A stretch of DNA of 64,000 nucleotides. Source: Nematostella vectensis. Lineage: Eukaryota; Cnidaria; Anthozoa; Actiniaria; Edwardsiidae. Made by a program: the position numbers and the translations under genes. The stretch's first letter is position 1, and every line of letters starts with the position of its first letter. The DNA lies in NCBI RefSeq assembly GCF_932526225.1, contig NC_064044.1, positions 3,870,092 through 3,934,091 on the forward strand, read 5' to 3'. The notes beneath the pieces are model-generated. The model made no database searches and was not told where the DNA came from. It saw only the letters and a program-made list of their open reading frames with translations. Below are positions 11,601 to 23,734 of this stretch, one piece after another.

Positions 11601-13619
11601 GGCGTAAGGTTTAAGATAAACCTACATTACAATGTAAGCATAAGGTTTAAGATACACCTACATTACAATGTGAGCGTAAGGTTTAAGATACACCTACATT
11701 ACAATGTGGGCGTAAGGTTTAAGATAAACCTACATTACAATGTAGGCGTAAGGTTTAAGATACACCTACATTACAATGTGAGCGTAAGGTTTAAAATAAA
11801 CCTACATTACAATGTGGGCGTAAGGTTTAAGATAAACCTACATTACAATGTGGGCGTAAGGTTTAAGTTAAACCTACATTACAATGTAAGCGTAAGGTTT
11901 AAGATAAACCTACATTACAATGTGGGTGTGAGGTTTAAGATAAACCTACATTACAATGTGGGTGTAAGGTTTAAGATAAACCTACATTACAATGTAAGCA
12001 TAAGGTTTAAGATACACCTACATTACAATGTGGGTGTAAGGTTTAAGATACACCTACATTACAATGTGGGCGTAAGGTTTAAGATACACCTACATTACAG
12101 TGTGAGCGTAAGGTTTAAGATAAACCTACATTACAATGTGGGCGTAAGGTTTAAGATAAACCTACATTACAATGTGGGCGTAATAAGCGTAAGGTTTAAG
12201 ATAAACCTACATTACAATGTGGGTGTGAGGTTTAAGATAAACCTACATTACAATGTGGGTGTAAGGTTTAAGATAAACCTACATTACAATGTGGGCGTAA
12301 GGTTTAAGATAAACCTACATTACAATGTAAGCATAAGGTTTAAGATACACCTACATTACAATGTGGGCGTAAGGTTTAAGATACACCTACATTGCAATGT
12401 GGGTGTGAGGTTTAAGATAAACCTACATTACAATGTGGGCGTAAGGTTTAAGATAAACCTACATTACAATGTGGGCGTAAGGTTTAAGATAAACTTACAT
12501 TACAATGTAAGCATAAGGTTTAAGATAAACCTACATTACAATGTGGGCGTAAGGTTTAAGATAAACCTACATTACAATGTGGGTGTAAGGTTTAAGATAA
12601 ACCTACATTACAATGTAAGCATAAGGTTTAAGATACACCTACATTACAATGTGGGTGTAAGGTTTAAGATAAACCTACATTACAATGTGGGCGTAAGGTT
12701 TAAGATAAACCTACATTACAATGTGGGTGTAAGTTTTAAGATAAACCTACATTACAATGTGGGCGTAAGGTTTAAGATAAACCTGCATTACAATGTGGGT
12801 GTAAGGTTTAAGATACACCTACATTACAATGTGGGCGTAAGGTTTAAGATAAACCTACATTACAATGTGGGTGTGAGGCTTAAGATAAATCTACATTACA
12901 ATGTGGGTGTAAGGTTTAAGATACACCTACATTACAATGTGGGCGTAAGGTTTAAGATAAACCTACATTACAATGTGGGCGTAAGGTTTAAGATAAACCT
13001 ACATTACAATGTGGGCGTAAGGTTTAAGATAAACCTACATTACAATGTGGGTGTAAGGTTTAAGATAAACCTACATTACAATGTAAGCGTAAGGTTTAAG
13101 ATAAACCTACATTACAATGTGGGTGTAAGGTTTAAGATACACCTATATTACAATGTGGGCGTAAGGTTAAAGATAAACCTACATTACAATGTGGGCGTAA
13201 GGTTTAAGTTAGTTATGGGTAACATGAAGTATGGATATAGATTAAAGATAATCCATGGTGGTTTTGGGATCTAGTTTAGACGCCCTTTTTTGTTTCACGT
13301 GCAGTTTCAAGTGTATATGCAAATAAAGTCGGATGGGTTGTAATGCCTGGATCAGCTGGATGATTATGTACGGCAGATTTTGTTGTAATGGTGTGCAATT
13401 TTGTTCAGACAACTGACTTGAACTATCTCGTTTCAGGCCCCACCCAAAATCGATAAGCGCCCGTCCAACACTCGGCTTCAACCGCTGGACTCGACTGCCT
13501 TGGCGCGGGCGCGCCCTGAGCCGGTATCCCGGATGTCCCCTATTATCAGGCCCTTGCACTTGGCGGATCCAGTCCCTCCAATAACGTCCCACCACTCGCA
13601 AACACAGTCAGCCCAGTGA
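5646..13619 (+). CDS. C2orf81-family protein (11 coding exons)
   Basis: Exons, all with AG acceptors and GT donors and consistent phase: 5646-5749, 6219-6381, 7003-7072, 7701-7839, 7934-8072, 8562-8750, 9818-9922, 10310-10413, 10799-11033, 11440-11511, 13437-13619 (TGA). They total 1503 bp, or 500 residues. The N-terminus carries the family signature in order: DIVPGRFTEAEW (about 24-35), an acidic helix EGEEGEDFVCDIVQEIVEST, then PYTVQEARDLLLQMIEWQFLACDGGE, then TWLEEDEPIAPITDSWAQGSVPV. From memory this is the pattern of vertebrate C2orf81, an uncharacterised protein of roughly 600 residues; the biochemical role is unknown. The rest is low-complexity, basic and proline/serine-rich. Introns hold a MITE (9468), a splice-donor array (11034-11310) and a 36-bp minisatellite (11521-13209). 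The start is the first ATG of an open exon whose donor phase fits exon 2. Confidence 0.85.
9468..9711. repeat. MITE with 18-bp perfect terminal inverted repeats
   Basis: Begins ACTTAAAGGGGCAGTCAC and ends with its exact reverse complement; 244 bp with no coding capacity. Sits in intron 6 of the C2orf81-like gene. No clear target-site duplication. Confidence 0.75.
10495..10600. repeat. partial copy of the dispersed element seen at 15.1 kb
   Basis: Shares AATATTTTGGGGAG and GGCACAATACAGAAACAT plus a following G-rich/C-rich stretch (poly-C at about 10568-10578) with the element at 15090-15255. Lies in intron 8 of the C2orf81-like gene. Confidence 0.5.
11026..11345 (+). repeat. tandem array duplicating an exon end plus its 5' splice site (about 39-bp unit)
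   Basis: The exon 9 end and donor CTG|GTAAGAC, with its C-rich flank, recur with GT at 11034, 11073, 11112, 11151, 11187, 11231, 11271 and 11304. The first three steps are exactly 39 bp. Most copies keep GTAAGA; those at 11151, 11187 and 11231 are degenerate (GTCAGA, GTACAA, GTATGA). The exon 9 frame stays open to 11339. Whether the extra donors are used cannot be told from sequence. Confidence 0.75.
11521..13209. repeat. 36-bp minisatellite, about 46 copies
   Basis: Unit GGTTTAAGATAAACCTACAT followed by TACAATGTGGGCGTAA (36 bp), repeated with few substitutions for about 1.7 kb in intron 10 of the C2orf81-like gene. Common variants swap GATAAA/GATACA and GTGGGC/GTAAGC/GTGGGT. One copy near 12180 has a short insertion. 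Because 36 is a multiple of three and the unit lacks a stop in one frame, a 570-codon open frame runs through it; I treat that as an artefact. Confidence 0.95.
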
Positions 13620-15089
13620 CTACTTCTGCGCCCTACCCATTCTACTTGTATATACTAAACTTAACTTAAATATACTGGATTATAGTCGTGAAAAGGAGGG
13701 GATTCCATTCGTACACTTAGTGTGGGCATCTTTGCCCTTGATTTAATTTTGTGTTTATCGCGCTAAATTTGTACTGCTTTAAAATGAAAGTACCACGATT
13801 TAAAACTGTTTTCAGATATTAAACAAAAAGTTCATTCCGTTAAAGTAATAGCGCACCAAAACATGGAAGAGTAAATGTGCGGAAATTTAGGTTTATATAA
13901 CATATAATTTAGGTTTATATAATATATCTTCCTACTCACAATACAATTTTAAAGTTTGTCTCCGATATAATGGCATGTTCCTGTGATAGCCTGTGACACT
14001 CGGCCGTATTATAGCAGCCTTGCACAAAACAAGAAAGGTTACTTGCACAACATTTCCTTTGGCCCAGTAGAAAATATAAATACTTTTTTGACTGTAACGC
14101 TCACAACGCGCAGTATTTAAATTACATGAACCGAGTCGAATTGATGGTTTCTGGAAAAAAAGATAGTATTTCCTTGTACAATGTTTTCGTGTAATTAGCC
14201 TGTGGGAGAAATAAGCTTTATTAAATGAGAGGTCGAGCGTTTCGTCTCATATGCTGTTATGGAAATAAGGTTTTACTTTAAATGGGTGATATTTTCTACG
14301 TTATTGGTGCAATCACAACGCTGAGGATGCTAGGAAAAAAAGAAAACTTGCTGGGCCTTCGGATCTCGATAGGCTCTGTGTGTAATACTGTGATCGAGTC
14401 CGGTAAAAACCTACACACTTTACCAGTCTTACACTTTTGCAAATGATTTTAAATAGCTCAGTCCACAACTACCTGCTCATTCTGAGCCATTTTAAAGTTG
14501 TACCTGAGTTTTTGGTGTTATTTGGTAGTTTTAAACACCGTTTGAAGATACCTGTATTTGTAAAGCCAAAATCAAGGCTTTTATCCTGGTAATTGTACAT
14601 CATAGAATAAAAAGATAAAAAAACGCTGTGAGAATATCCATGTTTAGTGAGTTCGTTTGCAACGGTACAAATTTTGCCCTGATGCTCTTGTCATCGCCAA
14701 AAGAGTTCTTTAGCCTACCAGGCTAAAGGGTCACAACCCATTCCCTCCTAGAACACTAGGTATGCCGCGACGGAGAACACTCTCCCTTTTGCCGGGCGAA
14801 GAAAAACCCCTAAACTCTCCTTTCCGGTGAAAGCTAAGGAAACAATGGCTACCCCATAATGCACTGCGTTTTTGGCGATCATTCCTTTGAATCGTGTATT
14901 GTGTCAGCAATAAAAGCTATATACTTTCAAGGCATGGAGGGGCCACGCGCATACTTTAATCCAGAGCACCTTCGATACCTTTGTTCTTTAGGCTCTCTAA
15001 GGCTCTCTTAGTCTCTTAACTTTAGGCTTTCTCTAAACTTCGTAAATATAATTTAACGAAGCTGCGATATCACGATGGCTAGGACGATA
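13620..15089. other. intergenic sequence, nothing recognised
   Basis: 3' flank of the C2orf81-like gene. No coding exon, RNA gene or clear repeat seen; AT-rich with a few homopolymer runs. Confidence 0.45.
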
Positions 15090-15255
15090 CAGGGCCGTAA
15101 CAGGCCTCGAAATTTTTGGGAGGGGGGCACAATACAGAAACATTAAGAAAATATTGGGGGACACAGCCACGCCCCTAATGGTCATTTCCTTTTAATTTTT
15201 CAAAATGTTAGGGGGGGCACTTGCCCCCAGTGCCCCACCCCTTGCTACGGCCCTG
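15090..15255. repeat. MITE-like element with CAGGGCCGTA terminal inverted repeats, copy 2
   Basis: Starts CAGGGCCGTAACAGG and ends CCTTGCTACGGCCCTG, inverted copies of each other. The internal G-rich stretch is shared with 10495-10600. Immediately followed, 15 bp later, by the second SINE. Confidence 0.65.
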
Positions 15256-15270
15256 CGATGGCGATAAAGT

Positions 15271-15572
15271 GGAAGCACGGGTGGCCTAGTGTGTTAGCGC
15301 GTCCGCCTCTCACCGCTGCGGCTCAGGTTCGAATCCTGGCTCAAACTGTGGATTTTTTCCGGGTTCCTGCCTTGATTCGAATTTGTGTCACAAGTGAGTT
15401 GAAGTTAATCTCCCGTGTTTCCAGTCTCCTCGGATAAGGACACTAAACCGTAGGTCCCGTCTCTTCAAGCTGCACTACACTTACCTGAACTGAAGGGACG
15501 TAAAAGAACCAATGGGGACGCAATAAAACCTCTGGCAGTGACCACCCCCAGTGACAATGATTACTAACCGAG
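15271..15572 (+). repeat. tRNA-derived SINE, copy 2
   Basis: Same family as 4597-4896, with a better-preserved head (GTGGCCTAGTGTGTTAGCGC and GGTTCGAATCCTGGCT). Similarity ends near ACTAACCGAG. The A-rich sequence after it (up to about 15640, ...TTAAACTTAACTAAACTAAAC) may be the 3' tail. Confidence 0.85.
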
Positions 15573-16947
15573 GGCCATATGTTAGAAAACTGTATATGCA
15601 CTGTGTATCCCACGATAAACAAAGATTAAACTTAACTAAACTAAACGATAGCTGGGTGCAGCGACGCTTTATTTAGGAACTGAGTCAATACTCATCCGGG
15701 AATGAAGCACATTTATACGTGACCGCGTGACGAAAGTATTTTTCAAAAGCTGTTGTAGAAAATGTTTTTACCCATCCATCATATCCGTATCCCGTTCCTA
15801 GTGTAAGCACTTGGGCGCAATAAAGTAAGCAATCTAGTTTGCGCGCGAAATGGATTACGACTCTTCGCCAGATAATCGATTCTCGTTAAATATTCCCTTA
15901 GGGATGCATGTTTGTGATTTGCTATTCAAATAACTCATTTACATGTTAGGCCAGAAGCCTTTGAGTTGCGCGAGCTAATTAAGTTTTGATCCCCTATTGA
16001 AAAGGCGCTATTGCGCTAAGCCGAGGGCCCGTATGACTTTACTCTAATTAGTTCCAACATGCTTTGTAATCACGTCACGGCCAGCGCTTCGCTACACTAG
16101 GCACATAACTCATTGAATCGCACTCTCACAAATGATTGAAGGCTAAGTTTAATAATATAATTTGAGTAAAAAATTGCGTTGACGTTTTGTTGAGATAATT
16201 CTGTAGATCGAGTAGTAGCGTTTTTGGCACAGCAATGTCGTCAGGTCTTGTTGAAACTTTATTACAATTATCGTTTTATTCTTTTTTCTGTGAAATACTA
16301 TAAGATAATATTAGGTGATGATGGTTGTTAAGAGCGTTTAGTGGAAGGGTATAGATTTTGGCATTGGAAACTCATCCGTTTTTTCATTATTACCATTATA
16401 ACATATTTTTTCAATGATTTAATCTCACAAATCAAAATGTTCACAAAGGAAAAGTAACGCCTCAGTTTCCGACAACAAAACTGCAATAATCCGCGGCAAC
16501 TAATCTGCATTCCTAGAGAACATGAAGTACCACTTTGTCTACACGGAAACCCTTCAAAATGCTGTCATGTTCTCGTCAAACTGAGCAGCCATTCAAAAAT
16601 GGATGGAAATTGATGAGATTTTGATCCATCTCCTTGGTGAGCATTCAAGTTTGACGGAGTTCAAGTCACGCAGTTGGCCGTCTTATGCCTCCTAAACAGA
16701 AACGTCTATGAGCTTCTGCCTTCAGGATTCCTCGCCTTGGAACGTCAAAGAAAAGCCATATGGATCATATTATGTAACCTCGAGTTCGCCAAGTGTAAAA
16801 GGAAACTACGTTCAAAATTATCTAACGGGAGCCGATTTGCCTAAATCAACTCGAGCCAAAATCAATATCCGAAATCACGAAAGTCGAAGCAGACTAAGGG
16901 ACAAGCATTTGCTGGTCTAAGTTTACTATCGAACAAAGGAGAAAAGA
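15573..16947. other. intergenic / 5' flank of the TRIM-NHL gene
   Basis: No gene recognised. A 70-codon frame at 16708-16920 lies just upstream of the TRIM start and is best read as 5' UTR or flank. No RNA gene or transposon seen. Confidence 0.4.
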
Positions 16948-19900
16948 ATGTCGAAAGCACTGCGACAAGTTACTTTTGCCGATGATCTAGTATCTGAATT
17001 TCGTGTGAAGACTCAATTGGATCATCATTTGCTGTGCCCAGTTTGTAAAAAGCGTTACGTTTCACCGCTTTTGTTGCCGTGTCTTCACTCGATTTGCAAA
17101 TCGTGTTTGGATGATAACCGTGTTGCGCCAAAAAACGGTAAAATTCCGCGCTGCCCTTCATGTCCGCAGCCGTTGGATTTAACCCGCGAATACCCAGTGA
17201 ACTTCGTGTTGAACAACCTCGTCAATACAGCAGCGTTAGGTGACAATTCCCATCACCTCATTTCGTGTGATTCGTGTGATGCGAATGGCGAGATTGTAAG
17301 CATGAGATGCGACGATTGTTTCCAGTTTCTTTGTAATTTTTGCGCTACGGCGCACCGGCGAATGAGCGCAACCAGGACTCACAATTTAACGTCAGTTCAT
17401 AAGCTTCGAAACCAGACTTTTACTAGTATATCCAGACCTTGTTTCTGCGCTTTGCACGCGGGAAATCAAATCATGTATCTCTGCGTAACATGTACCGAGC
17501 CAGTCTGCCGCGAATGCGTGGTAAGCAAACACCAGGAACACAAACTAGAGAAACCAGAAAAGATCTCTAAGGATCTTAGGTTCCATTTGGGTAACATGTC
17601 TGATAAATTAAAGCGCAAGAGAAAAGACGTGAACGACTCTGTTAATGTTATATACGAGGCGATAACAAAATTAGAAAAACACTACCAGACCGTGCGTAGC
17701 TCTATAGAGGATTATTTTGAAACGTTGGTTCTTGCGGTGAAGCGAAGGATGAAATCATTGCTTGCGGAATTGGACTCTAGAAGCGAGTCGAAGCTTGATA
17801 AGCTCCGTACGGAGAAGGTTCGTCTGGAGGCGTGCCTTAGGGGTGCACAGGGCTCGTGCGAATTCGCGGAAACTGTTCTCTCAGAGGGTAACGATCTCGA
17901 GGTGGTTAGCGTGACTCATATGCTAAATGAGAGGATTGCGGGTTTGTACCAAGACTTAAAGGACTCACCGACAGAATTTGACGATAAAGATGATATAATG
18001 TTTACGGCTAATGACGACGGGATACTTGAACGACTAGACAAGTCGGGCGACCTTGTAGACAATAGAATCCCCACGGACCCCTCCCTAAGTAAAATTTCAC
18101 CGAACGCCTTGCACGTGACGTCTGGACAGGTGTCTCAGTTTGAATTGACAGCTGTCAATCAGAAAGGCTTAAACCAATCCAAAGGTGGGGATGAGCTAAG
18201 GGTTGTGTTGACGTACTCTAGTGGTCGTGGAAGCATCGATAATTCAGGATTTCGGTACAACGTAACTGATCACAACAATGGAAGCTACACTGTCAACTTC
18301 GTCGTCACAAAACCAGATAGCTATAAAATGCACGTGCTGCTCGATGGGGGTGCTGTGGAAAGCTCACCGTTAGTACTTACTGTGACTCCCAAGGACTGGA
18401 TCGGGAGTGGATGTATTATTAGAGGGGAGGACTGGGGTGGGTTTGCCAACCCACACAGCGTTGTGATTGGTCCAAGAGAGAATATGATTGTCGCAGATTC
18501 CAATAATCACAAGGTCAAGGTTATTGGAGCAAATGGTCAGCTGATGGGCACAATTGGCACTCAAGGGGGAGGGGAAGGGGAATTTAATTTTCCTTACTGC
18601 CTCTGTACGGACCAACAAAAGAATTTCTTGATCGTGTCAGATGGACATAACAACCGTGTACAGATCCTTACAAGCGCAGGCAAGTGGGAATCCGGCACGG
18701 ACTAAATCACAGGTTGCGCGCACCCCCCCCCCCCCCTGGTGGCCAAAAAGTGGGTCATTTTTTATTAAGGAATCTTCAAATCCTATGCTTTTCCAATATG
18801 ATACCTATGACCGCCCCCCCCAGCCAATCCTGGGTTCGTGCCTGTAAATTCTTGGTTTGCTTTACTAGATAAGCACTAGGTCATCACTATCATCATCACT
18901 CTTACTATCACTTTTATCATCACTATCATCATCACTCTTACTATCACTTTTATCATCACTATCATCATCACTATCATCATCACTCTTACTATAAGTAACA
19001 TCATCACTATCATATCAATATCATTACTATCAGATGGATATTATCAGATGTGCACAGTACTTGTCGTGTACACCCAATAGATGATGTGCGCAGTGCTTGT
19101 CGTGTACACCCACTAGATGATGTGCACAGTACTTGTCGTGTACACCCACTAGATGATGTGCACAGTACTTGTCGTGTACACCCAATAGATGATGTGCGCA
19201 GTACTTGTCGTGTACACCCAATAGATGATGTGCGCAGTGCTTGTCGTGTACACCCACTAGATGATGTGCACAGTACTTGTCGTGTACACCCACTAGATGA
19301 TGTGCGCAGTGCTTGTCGTGTACACCCACTAGATGATGTGCACAGTACTTGTCGTGTACACCCAATAGATGATGCGCGCAGTGTTCGTTATGTCAACACT
19401 ACCGTGTTTCCACATGGCTTGTCATGTATTTACTATGTAATGTGTGCTCGTCCAAATGAATCGCGCGGTGCTCGTTATACTTTATTTGTGCAGTGCCCGT
19501 CATATAATAGTGCTACGTTATTTGTGCAGTGCGCGCATATAGTGCTATAGTTCTCGTTCATTTAGAGCTACGTTATTTGCGCATTTCTTCTTATACGATT
19601 TGTGCAGTGCTCGTCTCATTTTACTTGCGCAGTGCTCGTCAAAAGTAAACTAAAAGTCCGGCTGAGAATATTCACTTTTTGTTAATTACAATTGCCTTTT
19701 TTTTGTTAGACTCATAATGACACCATTTCAAACCTTTTCTTGACGACCTACAGGTCGATTTGTAAAGAGCTTTGGGATTGCTGGTGGTGGAGACGGCTGT
19801 TTTAATCTCCCTCACGGTGTCGCGACGGATCCAAGCGATAACATCTACGTCGCGGACTCGGGAAACAGCAGGCTGCAGATCTTCACCCCAGAGGGATACT

Positions 19901-20310
19901 ACATGAGGAAGGTAGTGTCCGATCAGCTAAACCGACCGTGGGGCGTGGCTATCACCCCAAGAGGACAAATAGTGACCACGGATTACAACAATCATAAGGT
20001 CTTTGTGTTCCATAGAAATGGAAAGCTGGACTTTTGCTTTGGTAGCAGAGGGGACGGGGACGGGGAGTTTAATAACCCTGCTGGTATTACTATTGATAGT
20101 GATGGACAGTTTGTGGTCGCTGATCGCAGCAATCATCGGGTTCAGATTTTCCAGCCGGATGGAACATTTGTGACAAAGTTTGGCGGAAAAGGGACTGGGG
20201 ATGGGTTGATGAGGTTCCCGACTGGGGTCGCTGTGGACAAGGCGGGGCATCTTTATGTTGCTGATACCTTCAATAACAGGATTCAAGTCTTTTCTCTTGC
20301 TGCTGTGTGA
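16948..20310 (+). CDS. TRIM-NHL protein (RING, two B-boxes, coiled coil, filamin-like, NHL propeller)
   Basis: Two exons, 16948-18679 and 19754-20310, joined by a GC-AG intron (CAG|GCAAGT ... CTACAG|GT); 762 residues. Domains: RING about 30-72 (CPVC, CLHSICKSC, CPSC); B-box 1 about 107-150 (CDSC, CDDC, CNFC); B-box 2 about 165-200 (CALH, CVTC, CREC, H.EH); coiled coil about 210-340; filamin/Ig-like about 385-480, ending SSPLVLTVTPKDW; then NHL blades from about 495 to the end with repeated signatures (NMIVADSNNHKVKV, FLIVSDGHNNRVQI, IYVADSGNSRLQI, LYVADTFNNRIQVF). This is the TRIM71/LIN-41-type order, as TRIM2/3 usually carry one B-box. By family it is a likely E3 ubiquitin ligase and RNA-binding post-transcriptional regulator. 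The intron carries micro- and minisatellites. Confidence 0.93.
18866..19020. repeat. ATC/ACT-rich microsatellite in the TRIM intron
   Basis: Imperfect tandem blocks of CATCATCACTCTTACTATCA and ATCATCACTAT between the first TRIM exon and the 36-bp minisatellite. Simple-sequence expansion. Confidence 0.8.
19041..19385. repeat. 36-bp minisatellite in the TRIM intron, about 9 copies
   Basis: Unit ATGATGTGCACAGTACTTGT followed by CGTGTACACCCACTAG (36 bp), with two alternating variants (CACAGTAC/CGCAGTGC and CACTAG/CAATAG). Open frames on both strands through it arise because 36 is a multiple of three. Confidence 0.93.
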
Positions 20311-23270
20311 AATTACCTGCAACATTCTTTGCAACACGCACGTGTGCACGCAATACAGACAACATCTAAATTGTTAGCAACAGCAACCTTTTTTCTTCAG
20401 CATGTGGAGTTGCATGCAATACACATGCGATATGAACTGTAAGTCAATTTACAATTTTATAGCTTGATGCTGCTGTATTACGACACATTGTGTATAGGTG
20501 AGATGTAGTTGCAACATACTCTTTCGCTGTATTGAATGTAGACTAGACATCTATGGATAATTGTATGAGCATTAAAAATAACAGACGTTAAGAATAATAT
20601 TTGTACACTGATTTATTATGTTAGAATGCGCTCAGGAAATCTGGATGATGATAAACTTTATTAAAGTGTCGGAGACCGTCTAGCTCAGGAAACGAAGTCT
20701 GGACTAATATGGGGCCACAACCAAAACATCGAAATAAGAGGAAAAATATATATATATATCTATAAATACTAAAACTAAGAGCTATATATACTGATACTTT
20801 ATATTGATACTACTTTATAACTAGTTTAATTAATATAAGATAGAATAAAAAAAATAATTAAAGAATAAAAGAAATTAAAAATAAAAAATATTCGTATAAA
20901 TGTAGATTTTTAAAATAGTTATTAATTTTTGCACAAAGAGCAGCATTTTGACCCATCATCAATTAGGAGGGAAATGTCGATTTCTGTCGATTTTGCGTTT
21001 AAAAGTATTTAAACTTTTTAAACTTTTAACAACTCGGTCAAGGGCCGTGACGAAGATGCAATTTTAACCCCAAGGGATAGCATTTTGGGCAATTAGCCTT
21101 ACCCCTAACCAATCCCTTACCCTCACCAATCCTTACCCCTCACCAATTGTTAACCCTAAGTAAGATGGAAAGACTGAAAACTGGCTTCAAATTCCAAGCA
21201 ATATTTACTTCATCCTTTGGTGGTTTATCTATTTGGACTTAATTTGGAATTTCCTTATTTACCTGGGGCAGGTTTTCTCCCGAATAATAATATTTTTTAG
21301 TGTTAAAAGGTAAAAATTCGTGGGAATTCATAGGGTGTTGATAACCTCCTTTGCAGCCACTCTCTGTGTCGGTCCCAGATCCTCCCCCCCAGTCGGTCCC
21401 AGATCGTCCCCCCAGTGGGGAGGATCTGGGACCGACATAGAGAGCGGCTGCAAAGGAGGCTAGGTTGTTGACTGATGATGCACGAATTCTCCTTACACTA
21501 ATTTATGCCGCGTCATCGCATGACCTTCATCATGTAATGAAAGTGACCAATCCCACCAATCAGAGCGCCTGTACTCAATTATTTTATAACATATTTTGAA
21601 ATTGGTGTATTTAAAAGATATCTCTTTAATTTCACATAATTATCTGACATTTTTAGGACATTATGTAAATACATTATCATTAGGGTAAATTTGTTTGGTT
21701 TAATGACGTTGATCAGTTGATTTACAGTTATAACTTTGCTTTCGACTCGTGTAATTTGAAATGAAGGACCCTTGCAGCTTATCCTGTTAAACCATAGGTC
21801 AATAAGTGGTGAATATAAGCCATATTTTTTTATTCTTTATTGAAATTTTACTTCAACAATTAGAATATAGTCTCAACATGTCGAGGTTGTTTTGAATAAG
21901 GACCTCAGAATGTTTTCTTGGTCTTTCAAAATATGTTTTAACAGCTCTATCATAACAATAAGATAAAACTTTTTAATATATCACTTTTTACCTTATATTT
22001 CCTGTTTACTATGGTAGAACTTATTTTGATATCATATAGGCTTATCAGTTCTCGTGTTATCTTTTCACGTTTGGCTCTCCGCGAACTTATATTATTATTA
22101 GTAGTACTATTGCTATTATTCTCCGCCCGGCCTTCCCATCTTTACTTATATCAATACGTCTGGCAGATTCAGGGAGAAAAATAGAAACTACAAAGTGGTT
22201 GTATTGGCATTTATTGATAATGACATTGATAGATGTAAAATCAGTGAAAGAGCCAATGAAAGATCCAATACCATAAAATATGGTAGTTATGGTAGTATTA
22301 AGGTAATTTGTCGATTTGTCAGTACCGACAAAGTTGACAAAACAAGACTCCATGTTGGTGCAATCTGGCGATAAACGGCGAGAGTAGTGATTCATGTTGT
22401 GCTTTGAGTGAATTTGTCGGAGAACACCAATTTGGTGCTTTAGCTAGTGTTGATGGACACCATCTTGGTGAAACTAAAAAAAAAGATGCAAATGCATGTC
22501 TTTTGCATTATATTATTTAGCATTTACACAATTTATCTAGACTCAATATTTCGACACTGTTGGTTATTTTTAAAAGAGGCTTATATATTAGTTTGTGATT
22601 CCCTTGCTAGGATTTTTCCTTCATTTACTAAAACTCTTGCCTCGCGTTTATTTCCTCCTTTTTCATCATCAAGGTGATACTAGCGAAAAAATCTTTCACA
22701 AGCAATTCATTTCCTAAAGCTCCATTTGTACAAGTGCCTCCCTTATTAGTATCCTTTTTCTTGATTTTCTCAAACTCTCCCCAGACCAGCCGCACCACTC
22801 CCTTTCAAGTTGTTCGCAAATTCCACCGCGTCGATGATACGAAGACAAAAACAAATGTTTGTGTTCAGTGACTTTTTGATTTTCTGTCGTTAGCAATAAA
22901 TTGCCTTCTTCCTCGAAGTCCTCCTCTCCTTGCAATATGGAATATCCTCGTTTTGATTTTTTCCAAGTGGCTTTTAGTATTTTCCATTGGTACTTGTTTG
23001 CCCTTCTCTCGTCATTCATGGCTGTCATGTATTTTTCTTTTTCGCTAGTTTTACTTTTGTGCTATGGCCGTTGTGATGTGAAGTTACGCTAACACTTACT
23101 TATATAACGGCAAGTTTGTTGTGGTTGAAGATGGATTTCCTTATCGAGCTTTTGGAAATAAACACACATTTGTTTAAACTGATCCGAGAGATAAATCTAT
23201 CTTATATGAATCGACAGTGTTCTGACATAATACTCTTTGTCCATATGAAATCATGATATTTATAACTAAC
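20311..23270. other. intergenic AT-rich sequence with one long inverted repeat
   Basis: After the TRIM stop, about 3 kb with no exon I can defend. The inverted repeat at 21345-21459 is listed separately. Open frames near 22.1-23.1 kb are short and compositionally unremarkable. Confidence 0.45.
21345..21459. repeat. long inverted repeat (hairpin), about 43-bp arms
   Basis: Left arm CCTCCTTTGCAGCCACTCTC, TGTGTCGGTCCCAGATCCTCC; the right arm is its near-perfect reverse complement (GGAGGATCTGGGACCGACAT, AGAGAGCGGCTGCAAAGGAGG). The loop contains a third partial copy of GTCGGTCCCAGATC. Probably a foldback or MITE remnant. Confidence 0.8.
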
Positions 23271-23720
23271 CCCCCCCCCCCCCCCCCCCCGCCGCACAAA
23301 CCCTTATTACGTGCGATCTCTCAATCTTCAGAAGGTTCTCAACTGTCGTTGTTGTTGTTGTTAGATAGTTTGTTTTGCAATCGAAAAACGTCAATAAAAC
23401 GTAAACAAAATATAGCTTCATAAACGCTACTGTCAGAAATTGCTGACTTGACGTGACAACAGTACTTTGGGGGGACTGAGGTTTTTCATAGACGCCGAAA
23501 CGCCCCTCCGGGCCTCCCAGCCGCCCCATTTTAGGCTTGGGAGGTGCGCTGGGCCCCTTCGACCCCCCCCCCCTCCCCCCCCCCCCCAGCCCCATTTTAG
23601 GCTTGGGAGGTGCGCTGGGCCCCTCCGACCCCCCCAGCCCCATTCCAGGCTTGGGAGGCGCGGCGCGCCCCTCCGAGCCCCACAGCCCCGTCTTATGCAG
23701 ATGAGGCCCCGCGTAGATTA
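23271..23720. repeat. poly-C tract and GC-rich imperfect tandem repeat
   Basis: A run of about 20 C at 23271-23290. Then, from about 23500, three imperfect copies of a roughly 55-60 bp unit containing CCCCATTTTAGGCTTGGGAG, GTGCGCTGGGCCCC and CGACCCCCC. The region ends in CCCCGCGTAGATTAATA. Similar motifs occur inverted at 37.5-37.6 kb (see findings). Confidence 0.6.
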
Positions 23721-23734
23721 ATATATTATTTTCA

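Noticed and set aside
11521..13209. CRISPR-like regular array
   Set aside because: Units are contiguous with no unique spacers and lie in an animal intron; it is a minisatellite.
16708..16920. 70-aa ORF just upstream of the TRIM start as an extra exon
   Set aside because: Ends in a stop before the TRIM ATG, with no donor that joins to it; probably 5' UTR or flank.
19041..19385. Repetitive histidine-rich proteins on both strands
   Set aside because: Open frames are a by-product of the 36-bp period; the region lies inside the TRIM intron.
23266..23720. Proline/glycine-rich proteins on both strands
   Set aside because: They translate poly-C and a GC-rich tandem repeat.
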